A program made the position numbers and the translations under genes. From assembly GCA_032622095.1 (NCBI GenBank), contig CP136064.1, positions 112,210,004 to 112,274,003 of the forward strand: a stretch of DNA of 64,000 nt. Reading direction: 5' to 3'. Below the pieces are notes generated by a model that was not told the origin of the DNA, ran no database searches, and saw only the letters and a program-made list of their open reading frames with translations. Origin of the DNA: Siphonodentalium dalli. Lineage: Eukaryota > Mollusca > Scaphopoda > Gadilida > Siphonodentaliidae. How positions within the stretch are numbered: the stretch's first letter is position 1; each line of letters opens with the position of its first letter. Positions 12,946 to 24,725 of the stretch are shown in pieces.

Positions 12946-13471
12946 CCCAGTTTGTCATATATGGTCAAACTATCCGACTGTATTTGCTAACAGGCTCTTC
13001 CCCGCAACGATTCACTCTGAAACAGTCACTCTCTAGTGGGGTGCAGGGTGTTGTGATGCGTGTTATTGTTGTATGCATGTAGTAATAAATAAAGTTCAGT
13101 ATGTACATATTATATAATAAACGGACACCGGACTTAAAAATTCAATTCCATCTAAAGGCAATACCCATGTCAATTTCTAGCACTAACACTAACAAGAAAA
13201 CACACACGACTTAAGTGTCTCTTCTTCGGTGGAATTAGGTAAGCTTGGTGTGACATCCAGTTTATGATTAATCGTCATTTCACTGATCACTTCCATGATA
13301 GTTTTTAAACACCATATTGCACTCAGGATAGTTCCTTGTCAGGAAGAAAACCATTGATGACTCCCGTTTGAACTCGTTGACATCGATATATTTAATAGCA
13401 ACCAATGCCACCCAGCTATGGCTGACTTACTGACCCACGTCAGATCACCGTAAACAAAGTTCTGAGACATT

Positions 13472-13744
13472 CTACTTTTTCTTTTTCTTGGAGGCATGCA
13501 ATTTGGTCATTACGTCAGAGAAAATAACAAGAGAAATGACAGTGACGATAACCGACACACCACATGCTCCTATGGCAACGGCGCTTGGTCTCATGTCGCA
13601 TGCGCTGTCGAATCTCATTTTGTATCGCATTGTGTCCTTGGCGTTTACAACGAATACATCAATGGGTGACATTGTGACCTTCGTCGTCTCACATCGGCAG
13701 CTGCAACTATCACGTTTCTGCTCTCCTTGTGAGTAAGGTATATC
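13472..13744 (-). CDS. Last coding exon of mucin-like membrane glycoprotein
   Basis: On the minus strand a strong 3' splice site (pyrimidine-rich 'ttcttaacttttctag') precedes an open stretch of 90 codons ending in TAG. The encoded end has a Cys cluster (CSCRC, probably extracellular) and a ~40-residue stretch. A single hydrophobic segment follows (about AVAIGACGVSVIVTVISLVI) and then a short tail ending in five lysines. That is the layout of a type I membrane protein with a very short basic cytoplasmic tail. The exon starts in phase 0, matching the phase-0 donor of the Thr-rich exon at 14,260-14,750, with a ~515-base intron between them. Domain identity is unknown; cell-surface or mucus-layer function is inference. 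Confidence 0.6.
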   Translation of the reverse strand, partial: DIPYSQGEQKRDSCSCRCETTKVTMSPIDVFVVNAKDTMRYKMRFDSACDMRPSAVAIGACGVSVIVTVISLVIFSDVMTKLHASKKKKK

Positions 13745-14259
13745 CTAGAAAAGTTAAGAAGAACGCGTGTCACAATCGTAGAAACTGAGTTCAGCCATCA
13801 CGGTCAGGATTAACGTGTTATCATGTTGAAATAAATATACAGAAACAAAAAGAATGCAATATCTTACAAAGACAATCATATCACAGTAATATATCGATAG
13901 TGTATGATAAATTATTTTCTGAGACGTTTATGTCCCATTTGTGACGAAATAGTCCGTAAATGTCTTCCAGTCCCAGGGTAATTATGCAATACTTCTACTG
14001 GAACCGTTGATAAGAATATACTTGTAGTCCCTTGACCGATTTCGGTCAAACAAAGGGTATTCTATGGTGGCTCCCACGACATCATTTCATTACACCCAAC
14101 CAAAATATTCTACTCGTTCCTGCTCGTTCTGTAGTTTTTGTCAATAGCTGGCGTCGTCATCACCGCCGGTGCATGTCGCTATATTATCTGATACAGTCGA
14201 GTTCTGATCTTCGGTAGTGGCTCTCTGGCATATGTTCGTTACATGAATAGCTGAATTAC

Positions 14260-14750
14260 CTGACTTGTCTGGTACACATTTGGTGCCGTCGTCTGATTGT
14301 CTATTGTTGTTTTCTGGTACACATTTTGACCAGTCGTAATACTTCCTATGGTAGTTTCCAGGTACGCATTTTGTCCAGTCGTCTTACTTTCTATGGTAGT
14401 TGCCTGGTACGCATTTGATCCAGTCGTCTTACTTTCTATGGTAGTTGCCTGGTACGCATTTTGTCCAGTCGTCTTACTTTCTATGGTAGTTGCCTGGTAC
14501 ACATTTGGTCCAGTCGTCTTACTTTCTATAGTTTCCTGGTACGCATTTGGTCCAGTCGTCTTACTTTCTATTGTAGTAGCCTGGTACGCATTTGTTCCAG
14601 TCGTCTTACTTTCTATGGTAGTTGCACGGTACACATTTGATCCAGTCGCTGTCTGACTTGCTGTAGTTGTCTGATTTTCTGGTGTGGCAATCTCAGAAGA
14701 ATTTGTGGGACGCTCGTTGGTATAACATGTTATATTCTGACTATCAACAA
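14260..14750 (-). CDS. Mucin-like tandem-repeat exon
   Basis: A minus-strand exon of 491 bases is bounded by 'tgtccattcacag' (acceptor) and CAG|GTAATT (donor). It encodes a short lead with one Cys (SQNITCYTNERP) and a Thr/Ser-rich linker. About eight 15-17-residue repeats follow, with consensus close to QATTIESKTTGPNAY. Such Thr-dense repeats are typical substrates for mucin-type O-glycosylation. One repeat has lost a codon and the last two are diverged. The reading frame is intact throughout and joins in phase with the membrane-anchor exon downstream, so the gene may be functional. Upstream exons, expected above 14,750, were not found. The repeat is also a coding minisatellite and probably length-polymorphic. 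Confidence 0.65.
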
Positions 14751-14759
14751 CTGTGAATG

Positions 14760-16690
14760 GACAGAATGGTCAACAAATATAACATTAATTCCCGAGAGTA
14801 AGTTGTGGTAGATTATACTACATAACTTGAAATACCCATTCAAACTTTAACGGTCAAGCTCTGGTCCGCCGTGTTGACAGTGTGGAACAATGCCAGAATG
14901 GTGAGCCCATATTGCAACAACAACGAACCTAAGGTGAAACTTTTATATATTCACAATTAGTACGCTTTTCATTTCATCTACCTGGCATTATATTGGAATG
15001 GTATTTGAGATTGGACTCTCGCAAGCTTCAGTCTAACATGGGTCCATCTTTGAATTTTCAGTAATTACCAGGGGCTATGTGTAAAATCGTTCACTATGTG
15101 ATACAACCATGACATTTGGGATGAGTGATGAGCTACTAAACACTAATTTTTGACAAAGCACGGAAAAGTCCACGATTGTCGTCGTTTTATTTGTGTGCCG
15201 CTATTTGCTAGAGAGCTAATAATCTAATAAGTTGAACGCACTAAACAATTTTATCAATGTAACTATCAAATAAGAGCTCTTATATTATTTCCGAAGTGAA
15301 ATCGATAGTTTGCACATAAATTAGTTTGAGCGTCGTAAAGCAATATTTTGTACAAAATTAGCTGCTCATTGCGGCCATTTATGCCAGTTAACGAAAACAA
15401 TATTTACTTGCAGGACCTAACAAAAAACAGTTTCCAAAGTAATAGCGACATGGTTAAACATGTCTTGACAAAAACAATGCCTCTTTTATTTTATTTGGCT
15501 GTGTAGTTAGCACCACATATTAGAAGGAAGCTGCGCCCGAAAGGTTTATCATTGATGACCATTCACCACCAACTTTTATAGCTATGATATACAGTAGATG
15601 TTTGCCACGCCTCAATATGCCCATCTATTAGTATGCTGCTCGTTAACACATGATGCGATGTACGCCATGATCCCCATTATAATGACAACATTACATTTAA
15701 TGAGATGGGTATCAGACTATATTGTCTGATAGAGACTGGTAATTCATAGTCTACCACAGACTGAACGATTCAAAGTATCTTCACATTGTGTTATGATTCA
15801 ATTTCGTATATACATATAGATGAACAGTTAAAAAAGAACATTTCACAATGAAGGGTGTATTAACTTTTCCTGAAAACCACATGTTCAAACCTAGAAGAAA
15901 ACATCACGACTCGCGCCTTAATATAACCATTCATGGCACCAAGTCTAATAATATTATTGTCAAGTCATGGCTTGTCATCTGAAGTACATGTATAATTTTA
16001 CATAGCAACAAAAGTTGGATTAAAATAATCGGTGTCATACCAACTCGATGAATCTCCGTAACCTCATTAATATAAAAGGGGCTAACATTCCCCTATCTAA
16101 ATATTGTAACATCTAACTCATAATATTAAAAATGTGATAATAATAATCTATATCTTATACAGGTTATATTATATATTAAATACAGTACATGTACTATGCG
16201 CATAGTGACCTTTCACCTCACGGTGTTGCTGTTTTAGCGACGTATCAACAAAAGCCCTCGCCTCGATATTGGGTCATATCTACTGTAGCATTTCGGATGG
16301 TTTAAACAAATAATATAATGCACACAAATAAGATGGTAATGCAGCTACATATACAATGAAACATGATTAAATGTCCCTAATATGAGTTAATGTTAGCTTT
16401 CACTATTTATTTCCTGTCAGCTTAGACAGCTTTCACCGCACATTATTTGAAAAATATACGATGTACATTTGTCTCAGAATTTGCTTGTTATTTTCAATCT
16501 AATGACTTCTGAACTATAATAGTTTGAGAGACTTACTTTTTGTTTTAAAACATTGACATCGGATTGAAAAAAAATCACAATTCCGATTTCTTATATTTTG
16601 TTTAATGCTGACAAATCAACCAATAATTTCGGAGGAAGAGGGTTCTCACCCATGTTCCGACTGTTACCCTTCCCAACTATTGGTGAAAGG
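14760..16690. other. Unassigned stretch, probably upstream introns of the mucin-like gene
   Basis: No exon, RNA or repeat could be supported. If the mucin-like gene continues to the right, its 5' exons would lie here or beyond, but no convincing splice-flanked frame was seen. Confidence 0.35.
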
Positions 16691-16705
16691 GATTCCATTT
16701 TAAGG

Positions 16706-17070
16706 ATGTCTGGTAGCCGATGCGTTAGGTCGTGGAAAGATTGCAGCAGTCTGTGCTAGACTAGGGTTCGTGGGTTCGAACCCAGACATGGACGAACATC
16801 GGGACCGATTTACAAGCTTGATCTGAGTTGAGGGAAATCTCAATGTGCCATTCTAAGGAAGATAATGTGCGGGTTAGAATTGCCAAATGTGACAATGTTG
16901 TTGTCAGGAAAAGGGGATGGGCAACACAATTTGTAGAACAATTTCCACCAGACGCATCCATAATCATCTCCATGATATGTGCCTTCTAATGGTGTGGTTT
17001 AAATATGTCAACAGTTAGGGATGCACGGAAGGTAGAGGGACACCTTGTACATAATCATCTCCATGATATC
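16706..17070 (+). mobile_element. tRNA-derived SINE
   Basis: A tRNA-like head occupies 16,706-16,789. It has an A-box-like TGGTAGCCGATGCGTTAGG, a perfect B box GGTTCGAACCC (16,773-16,783), and matching ends (ATGTCTGG with CCAGACAT) that can pair as an acceptor stem. The ~84-base length with an extra arm resembles a Leu or Ser tRNA, but the anticodon loop is not clean, so it is not a working tRNA gene. A ~280-base tail follows. A 20-base block ('cataatcatctccatgata') occurs twice, at 16,959 and 17,050. The LINE at 17.1 kb starts immediately after. Confidence 0.65.
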
Positions 17071-17159
17071 AGTAGGATAATGTGGCAAAAAGCTGTCAAA
17101 AGTGGCGTCATTCGAGTAAGTGGTGCACTGATGGGTTGAGGGGCACCCAAATTTATAGC

Positions 17160-20045
17160 AATATTTTTATTGTTATAGGGTCAATATGCAGACCCAACAC
17201 AGCTCCTACAGCAGATATTGATGTTTTCGTATCCCATATTGATAGCATAATGGAAAAACTTAATAAGCACACGAAAGCTTATTTAATTGGAGATTTCAAT
17301 ATAGATTTACTGAACTCGGAAGATCATTCAAAAACCAACGAAGTTGTAGACAACATATTTGAACGGTGCTATTTCCCCGTGATCACAAAGCCAACCAGAG
17401 TCACTGATTTCTCAGGTACCCTGACTGATCATATACATACAAACTCAAAAACGGACATTGGACTGCGGAATTATATTATCAGATGTTTCTGACCATTTTG
17501 CAACCTTTTACATTGAACATGAATTTACTCAAAAATATATTAACACACAGCGACAACCATTAGCACCCGTTAGGATGATAAATGGAAACAAAACAAGACC
17601 AAATTCAAATACATCTTGAGCCGTCTATCATTTGACTCGGCTTTTAGTTGCTCGTCCGCACAACAAGCCTACAATAACTTTATAGAACAATATGTTGCCG
17701 CATATGAACAACCGTTGCCACTTAGAACCCCGAACAAAGGAAACAATATATCAAAAGAGAACTTTGGATGACCAACGGCTTATTGCAATCTTCCCTGAAT
17801 AAAAACAAACTATTCACAAAAAAACTTTCTCATCCAACTAAAGAAAATGCAGACAAATACAAATTTTTTTTGCAGAATATTCAATCAAGTGAAAAGGAAG
17901 AGTAAAAACGATTACTACAAATCAAAACTTGGCGAAAGCAAGAATAACATGAAACGAACGTGGGCAATTTTAAAAGATGCTCTTAGAGTTTCATCATCTC
18001 CACATAAACTTCCTAAAAATGTCAAATTCCAAAATAAAACATACTCGGTGTCAGCTGAAATTTCACAATTATTGAGCGAATATGACAGAAAAGAACCAAA
18101 ACAATTTCTTCCTCTCAGCTGAAATTTTATCAACGTGTTCAATTTTCCAATAAAAGCTGTGCAGATTTTTTCAAATATATCTATGAAGTTGATGAAACGC
18201 ACTATCAACGAAACTGTTTACGCACTTACACACATAATAAACTTATCATTCGAACAAGTTATAGTGCCCAGGAAAATACCACTCGACAACGCATCCCTTA
18301 CTACATCTGTTAAATCATGTTGCTGAAAACAACAACACAAAGACCAGAGACTCTACTGTAGCAAATTTTATCGACCTGTCCACAAAGCATTCGACAATAT
18401 TAGCAACACGATACTGTTTCAAAAACTTGACCATTACGGCATAAATTTAGAGGAATAACAAAATAATGGTTCAAAAGCTATTGAGAGGGGAGAAAGCAAT
18501 ATGTTGAAATCGCAAATAATAACTCAAATATGCTTGATATCAACTGCGATGTGCCTCAATGATATATATTAGGACCCGTTCTATTTCTTAGTTATGTCAA
18601 TGATATGCCCAATAGCACATGTTTAAATCTCCTGTCGTTTGCAGATGATACGACTCTCCATACTTCCGGCCATGATCTTCAGCAAATTGAGAAACAAGTT
18701 AATTCAGAACTTCTAAACATTCATCAATGGTGTTGTAGTAATACTTTAACGTATCAAAAAGTAAATACATGTTATTACATCTCACCAATAATGACTTCAA
18801 ATGGAATAATCTTTAAATCAATTTGAATAACAAGCCATTAACGCGAGTAGGTAATACTAGACCAGAACAATCTCTAAAATTTCTTGTAATTATCATTGAC
18901 GAGAATCTCACTTTTAAAGATCACATATCTATGGTACGTGAAAAACATATTCAATGCAATATATGCTATACATAAGGTAAAGCGAATACTACCCAAAAAC
19001 TGCCTGAGAACTTTATACTTATCCTTGATCCACAGTCATCTCATCTATGGTTTGACAATTTGGGGCAATGCCGATACAGGAGGCACTATATTTAAACAAC
19101 AGAAAAGGACAGTTAGAATAATATCCAACAAATCACACAGGAGCCATACAGAACCAATTTATCTGAATGAGAACATTCCTAAATTTCAAGACCTATATAA
19201 GCTACAAGCAGCAACGTTGGCTTTTTACTGGAAAAGAGATAATCTTCCCAAATCATTCAATGAAACATTTCACTAAACAACTGCTAATACCCGACAAGCT
19301 GGCAGTCTAAAAGCATCAACTTCAGGAACTACATTTAGTTCTACGTTACCGAAACACACATTCCCTGACATATGGAATGCATTGGACAACAATTACAAGA
19401 ACATAACATTTCGAAACCGATTTAAAATGTTATTGACAAAACATTATCTGTCGAAATACTCGTCTAAAATTAAATGCAACAATACCTTTTGTCGAGATTG
19501 TGCAGTTATGCCTAAAAACACGACATGAGCCCCAGCATTGTTACTTGCTAGTACAAAGCCTGGTATGTTCACCTTTCATTTCGGCTGGATAGTATGTAAC
19601 CTTGTCCTTTATGAACAGAACTGGTGGATATGAACAAAATGAATAGCGATCTATAAAAAAGGCTATTATTTTGTCATATAGTCTAATTCTATAATATTTC
19701 AGCCATACTCACTGCACTTATGATAAGAGTAATATTGGCCCAGTGCTTGGTATAACCAGTACATAAAACCAGTACATATACCATCATACTATGTACACCA
19801 TGTAAATGTTTGGATACGCCATTCATGCATATTTTGTATTTCTTCATATTATCATGTATTTAGATGTTACTATACTTCACGTTGTCATTTTACTATTTAA
19901 GTTTCATTACCAAACAGGGGCGGCAGGAAAACGGCATATTTGGTCGTGCCGCTCCTGTTCAAAATAATCATGTTTATTTATGAATATTTCACTGTCAGCA
20001 TTATGTTTGTAAATATTGCACAAATAAACAATCAATCAATCAATC
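17160..20045 (+). mobile_element. Decayed LINE retrotransposon, endonuclease + reverse transcriptase
   Basis: Domains appear in order through many frameshifts and stops. First is an AP-endonuclease-like part (17,165-17,490, with IGDFNIDLL and TDHIHTN). Next is a basic linker (17,850-18,120), then reverse transcriptase motif A near 18,375 (FIDLS, AFDNISNTILFQKL). Motif C, SFADDTTL, is at about 18,640. The conserved C-terminal part (18,940-19,275) has LYLSLIHSHLIYG and TIWGNAD. The 3' UTR has a stem-loop (19,913-19,959) and the element ends in (CAAT)4 at 20,029-20,045. The layout fits the Jockey/CR1/L2 group of APE-type LINEs; the clade is not certain. It is 5'-truncated and dead. Confidence 0.85.
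19913..19959 (+). promoter_or_regulatory. LINE 3' UTR stem-loop
   Basis: AACAGGGGCGGCA at 19,913-19,925 pairs with TGCCGCTCCTGTT at 19,947-19,959 (one non-Watson-Crick position) around a 21-base loop, some 70 bases before the (CAAT)n tail. Several LINE families use a 3' UTR hairpin as the recognition signal for their reverse transcriptase; that role here is inference from position. Confidence 0.6.
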
Positions 20046-20049
20046 TTTA

Positions 20050-21120
20050 GTCGACTCACAGCTTTCTTTTCTTGTTTTGTTATATTAAATCGTATTCGTC
20101 CTGTGTTTAGTGCTCGTAGCAAAAGTCCATTAGATCGTCTGTATATTGATCTATATATTGATCTCGACCTTTATTTGGGGTGAATGCATATCTATATGCA
20201 TCCAGTACATGTACTACAGTTGTTCGCGTGATATTCCCTTAGTTTAATTCTTCTGCAGAACTCATGTGGATCCGTTCCCAGTTCCATATAGTTAGTAATA
20301 GGGAGCGGGTGAATTTCAGACTGCGGCTAATAACTCTCAGTTCATTACTATCTAAGTTGACAGGTGTATTATTTTAGGAACTACTCGACCATTTCCAGAA
20401 CCACGTGTGTTTCTGCCTGCATGATTTCGCCTGTCCCTTAAACGAATGTATTGGGGAATTTAACGATGTTTGGATAAGTTTTTTTCTGGTTCGAACGCCA
20501 TAGCTCTGTCAGAATGTAGGTTTGGCATCACTTCCACGTCTCGCGACATAATCATAAGTAAATTTCCACATGCGGCTTCTGCTTGTAGTTTTATTTCTAG
20601 ACTGGCTGTGGGGATTTATACGTTCATCTGCTGTTTTTTTATAATAGGGGCGTTTTTTATAATACTATTTTCCGTGTTTGGTTTTTATCTATTCCGGAAT
20701 TTCGAATGTTTATTCGATTTTCTTTCTTTTTATCTCTCTCGTTGGGTTTGTCAACGTTATCCAATAGTTTGCATTTAGATTTAGGTTTATCGTTTCTCAT
20801 GTTGTTTGTTTCCATGACCGTGACTCCTTTCCCGTAGTTTATTTCATAATTTTGTGGGAATGTTCCTTATGGTTCCCACAATTTTTTTTATTTTTCTTCG
20901 ATTCAACGCACATATTTGTTTAAGTTTCCCGGCGAGATGAGTACCGGTAATGGTACGGTCAATTGTGAATTGGTCTGAAAATTGACTGGATCACAACCGG
21001 AACTCATTTGGCCGGGAAACGTACTGAAACCTGGTGGTTGAAGGCTCTGAATTCGGGGGAGCATCTGGTACAAGGGAAGTAATTCTATTGTTTGTTGCAT
21101 TACGAAGGGGTTCGGTTATT
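20050..21120. other. Unassigned stretch
   Basis: Contains a 102-residue plus-strand frame (20,470-20,778) that is hydrophobic and low in complexity and shows no domain. Nothing else is recognised. The last ~100 bases may be 3' UTR of the minus-strand LINE at 21.1-23.1 kb. Confidence 0.4.
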
Positions 21121-21122
21121 TT

Positions 21123-23102
21123 CTATAGAGTGCTGGTGTGCAATTTATAAGAAAGTTCAGTCAAGGTCATGCTACTCCTGAAGTTATATGAGTACAGTCC
21201 AAGCCATAATATACCGTTATCATTTCTCATAATCAGTGCAAATTTATCGGCATCATTCAAATTATTGAATTCACTATCGTGTTTCTCAATTTCGCTGAAT
21301 AAATTAGATCTTAAATCATCGTATGCGTTACATTCAATGATAAAATGCATTCAGATTCGACACATTGTTTGTCACACATGGAACACAGCCGATTTTCTAA
21401 TGGTATTACTGGTTGTCTATGCCTCCCTTTTTCTATTGCCAATATGTGGTTGCTCACGCGCAATCTAGAAAACATTTCGCAAGCAATTTGTGATCGTGTG
21501 TGAATGACATATGGCTCAATTTTGTATTCATCTTTAAATATCCTATAAGTTCGTAGTTTATTTTTCCCTGTCGGTCTATCGTCATTGAATATATCATTGT
21601 GAAACACTTCCATGTGTTCTGATTTCAATGTCTTAGTCAGCATTTGTTCACGCTGCCCTGATAATTGGCCTGCGTTATTGATTACAATGTTATAACGCGA
21701 CAATTGGGTGAGCCATGTTAAAGGTAATTTACTATTCAGAGATTCTTTGTAGCATGCGGATAAGATATTATGGTCATCTACTTTTGATAGTTTTAGCATG
21801 TACCTGAAGAGTTGTAAAATGGCATCATTCGCGATAGGGAAACGGCCTAACTCTGCTCTAGAAGCGTGATTTGAGGCCTTTCTATTCAAACATATAGAGC
21901 CCGTTTACAAAACTTTAGATGTGTTTGTTCACATGGTATGGTATCTTTGAACGGCAAATTAAGGTCAGTGGACCATATCTCACATCCACACAATAAAATA
22001 GGCTTAATTAGTTTATCGAATAATTTGCATTTAATGGCGATAGGTAACACCGGTGTTGTTTTTGTTAAATTTGTTAAAAAGAACATGGCTTTTGATGCTT
22101 TTGCGCTCAGATTATCCTGTATTTTTTTAATTTTTCCATTAGATGTGAAAATTAGTCCTAAATATTTATATTCATCCACTACTTCTATTGGCATATCATT
22201 AATGTTAAATACAGGACCATGTTTTGTTTTCCTTGAACGAAAGATCATACATTTTGTTTTGCTTACATTAACAGATAGTCCATTGTCAAGCGCGTATTGC
22301 TCTAACTTCTTAATTCCCGATTGTAAACCTGTTGGTGATTCAGATAATATCACCAGATCGTCTGCGAAAAGCAAATGATTGAGGTTATGATCATGAACGT
22401 GTACGGGGTCACATGTTTCGTCAAAAATATTAGCTATATCATCAATGAAAATCTTGAACAACGTAGGGGATAGAGAACACCCTTGACGGACACCTATTGT
22501 AGACAATATAGGGGGACCAATTCCCGCCGTTGTTTTAACAGAATAGTAACTTGATTTGTAAAGAGAAGATAACGCGTCATATATATGACCATTAATTCCT
22601 ACACGTTGCAATTTTTCAAATAACAACGATCTATCAACTGAATCAAATGCTTTCTGAAAATCAACAAAAGCTGCATATATAGGTTTTTTGTTTTCTTTAT
22701 ACCTATTAACGATAGTTCGCAATATAAAAGCGCTATCAATTGTACTCCGATTTTTCCTAAATCCGAATTGCTTGTCACTAATTAAGTCATTTGCTTCAAG
22801 ATAAGAGTTTATTCGTGTGTTTATAACTTTGTTGAATAACTTACCAAAATTACTACTTAAAGCAATAGGTATATAATTGTTAGGGTCATGTCTATTGCCC
22901 TTTTTATATAGGGTTTTGATTGTTGACTCGCTCCAGCATACAGGGTAATGACCTGAGTGTAAAACTGTGTTGAAAAATTTTGTGACCTCGTCCAACATAA
23001 ATGGAATTACTGATTTTAATAATTCATTTGAAATGTTATCTGCTCCACTAGCTTTGTTATTTTTAAGTTGATACAGGTTATCTAATATCTCGCCTTTATT
23101 GG
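21123..23102 (-). mobile_element. LINE retrotransposon, 5'-truncated, reverse transcriptase largely open
   Basis: The first ~1.2 kb of sense sequence (23,102-21,886) encodes a nearly intact reverse transcriptase. It has NNKASGADNIS, FVDFQKAFDSVD (catalytic Asp near residue 155 of the open frame), GVRQGCSLSP (211-220) and LLFADDLVILSE (FADD 253-256). The 3' part continues in another frame (21,889-21,311) with a conserved downstream region. It then shifts again at ~21,340 into a Cys/His motif (CSMCDKQC then HFIIECNAYDDLR), the usual C-terminal zinc-knuckle-like end of such LINEs. The endonuclease is absent because the element is truncated at ~23,100 against satellite DNA. It is much better preserved than the LINE at 17-20 kb, so it is a younger insertion. 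The family is an APE-type LINE; the clade is undetermined. Confidence 0.85.
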
Positions 23103-23290
23103 GGCAGATCAACAGAATCTCCAAAACTCAGTTTAACTGATTTTTAACAAAGTTATTCTGGTATAGGTGATGAAAATGACATTTTATCGATGGCTCATAA
23201 CCAGGTTCATACATTTCAAATGAATTATTAAAATCAGTAATTCCATTTATGTTGGACGAGGTCAAAAAAAAATTCAACACAATTTGAACT
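23098..23290. repeat. Scrambled LINE/satellite inverted junction
   Basis: From ~23,098 to 23,212 lies satellite in reverse orientation, the complement of 23,440-23,550. From 23,213 to 23,283 comes a 70-base piece of the adjacent LINE in inverted orientation, the complement of 22,965-23,037. After that the satellite resumes in plus orientation. The satellite chip is thus sandwiched between LINE sequence in opposite orientations. Confidence 0.8.
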
Positions 23291-23901
23291 GCTGAACTGG
23301 GGTGTATGTCGGCCAAATCGTGTGTTCTTACTGTGTGTTCTTACTGTATATGCCAGCGTGATCCCTGATCACAAGAAGATTGTCGGGATTTTGAACTGCT
23401 GATCTGGGGTGGATGTCGGCCAAATGGTTTTCTATCCATGAACCTGGTTATGAGCCATCGATAAAATGTCATTTGCATCACCTATACCAGAATATCTTTG
23501 TTAAAAATCAGTTAAACTGAGTTTTGGAGATTCTGCTGATCTGCCCCAAATAAAGTGCTGAACGGGATTTTGAACTGCTGAACTGGGGTATATGTCGGCC
23601 AAATCGTGTGTTCGTACTGTATTTCGTTATGGACCATCGATACAATGTCATTTGCACAACAAATACCCGACTATCCTCGTTAAAAATTGGTTAAACTGCG
23701 TTCGGGGAATTTGCTGAACGGCTCGATATGAACTGCTGAACGGGATTTTGAACTGCTGATCTGGGGTGGACGTCGGCCAAATGGTTTTCTATACCATAAT
23801 ATCTTTGTTAAAAATCAGTTAAACTGAGTTTTGGAGATTCTGCTGATCTGCCCCAAATAGTGCTGAACGGAATTTTGAACTGCTGAACTGGGGTGTATCT
23901 C
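23290..23901 (+). repeat. Satellite array, left of Polinton
   Basis: About three monomers of ~180 bp, each with 'gaactgctga(a/t)ctggggtg', 'gtcggccaaat', 'atcgat(a/c)aaatgtcatttgca' and 'gttaaaaatc(a/g)gttaaact'. The final monomer is cut after TATCTC by the Polinton and resumes at 35,051, so left and right arrays were once continuous. The monomers show two alternating subtypes (a 'cacctatacc' type and an 'acaaatacccgac' type). Confidence 0.9.
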
Positions 23902-24351
23902 AGTAGTAATGGGGGCCACTATGGCCCAGTACCCCCCCAGACAGGGACACTATGGCCCAGTACCCCCAGACAGGGGCACTATGGCCCAGTACCCCCCCAG
24001 ACAGGGACACTATGGCCCAGTACCCCCCAGACATGGACACTATGGCCCAGTACCCTCCAGACATGGCCACTATGGCCCACTGGGCCATAGTGTCCATGTC
24101 TGGGGGGGCTACTGGGCCATAGTGTCCATGTCGGGGGGTACTGGGCCATAGTGTCCATGTCTGGGGGGTACTGGGCCATAGTGTCCCTGTCTGGTAGGTA
24201 CTGGGCCATAGTGTGCCTGTCTGGGGGGGGGGGGGGTACTGGGCCATAGTGTCCCTGTCTGGGGGGTACTGGGCCATAGTTACCCCCTGAGGATAGATGT
24301 TCCTGTCATTGATGTGACATTTCTGATCGAAAAAATGAAAATGGACTTAGA
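23902..24351 (+). repeat. Polinton left terminal inverted repeat with fold-back minisatellite
   Basis: A ~12-unit array of a 30-bp repeat (core CTATGGCCCAGTACCCCC on one strand) occupies most of the repeat. The first ~170 bases run in one orientation. At ~24,079 the orientation flips at a palindrome (CACTATGGCCCA then CTGGGCCATAGTG) and a further ~7 units run the other way to ~24,288. A unique inner part (TACCCCCTGAGGATAGATG and on to ~24,351) matches the right end as its reverse complement. The proline- and glycine-rich frames across the array are not genes. Confidence 0.92.
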
Positions 24352-24725
24352 GATTTTTTCATTACTAATTTAAAGTTTGTATAATTCTGACCAGAGATGA
24401 CACATCGACACGAACAGAATCAATTGGTGGGGATCCTACAGTGAAAACGATTTTGTTGAAATTTATCATTTATTTTTCAAAAACAAGAACAAGAACAATG
24501 AACAATAATATATTATTATACATCAATAATATTAACAAAGCACAATAATTTATGTACAAAACAAGGTCTCAGATTTGAAGAAACTTAATTGAACATCCTA
24601 AAACATCCTACGCTGAATCAATAACAAAAGAGTCTATTTTGTGGAGTTGTTGACACATTCGTTGTTATCTGGTCGTCGTCTTCTTTGCGTTGTATGTATA
24701 TCAGCCGTCGATGTCCTGGTGAAGT
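24352..24725. other. Polinton left-end non-coding segment
   Basis: About 370 AT-rich bases between the terminal repeat and the protease stop codon. It presumably serves as 3' UTR for the leftward-reading late genes. No histone-type stem-loop is seen here, in contrast to the right end. Confidence 0.5.

Noticed and set aside
14348-14656. 102-residue plus-strand ORF with VVLLSMVVAWYAF repeats
   Set aside because: It is the antisense of the mucin-like repeats; the minus frame has splice sites and in-phase joining to a membrane-anchor exon.
16706-16789. A functional tRNA-Leu or tRNA-Ser gene
   Set aside because: A and B boxes and pairing ends are present, but the anticodon loop lacks a proper T33 arrangement and a repeat-like tail follows. 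SINE is the better reading.
20470-20778. 102-residue hydrophobic ORF as a membrane protein
   Set aside because: T-rich DNA gives Phe/Leu/Ile-rich frames by composition alone; no other support.
23893-24277. Pro/Gly/Trp-rich ORFs on both strands (80-125 residues), and the same at 34,843-35,177
   Set aside because: They are readings of the 30-bp minisatellite in the Polinton terminal repeats. A repeat of 30 bases stays open in every frame lacking a stop, so length is not evidence of coding.
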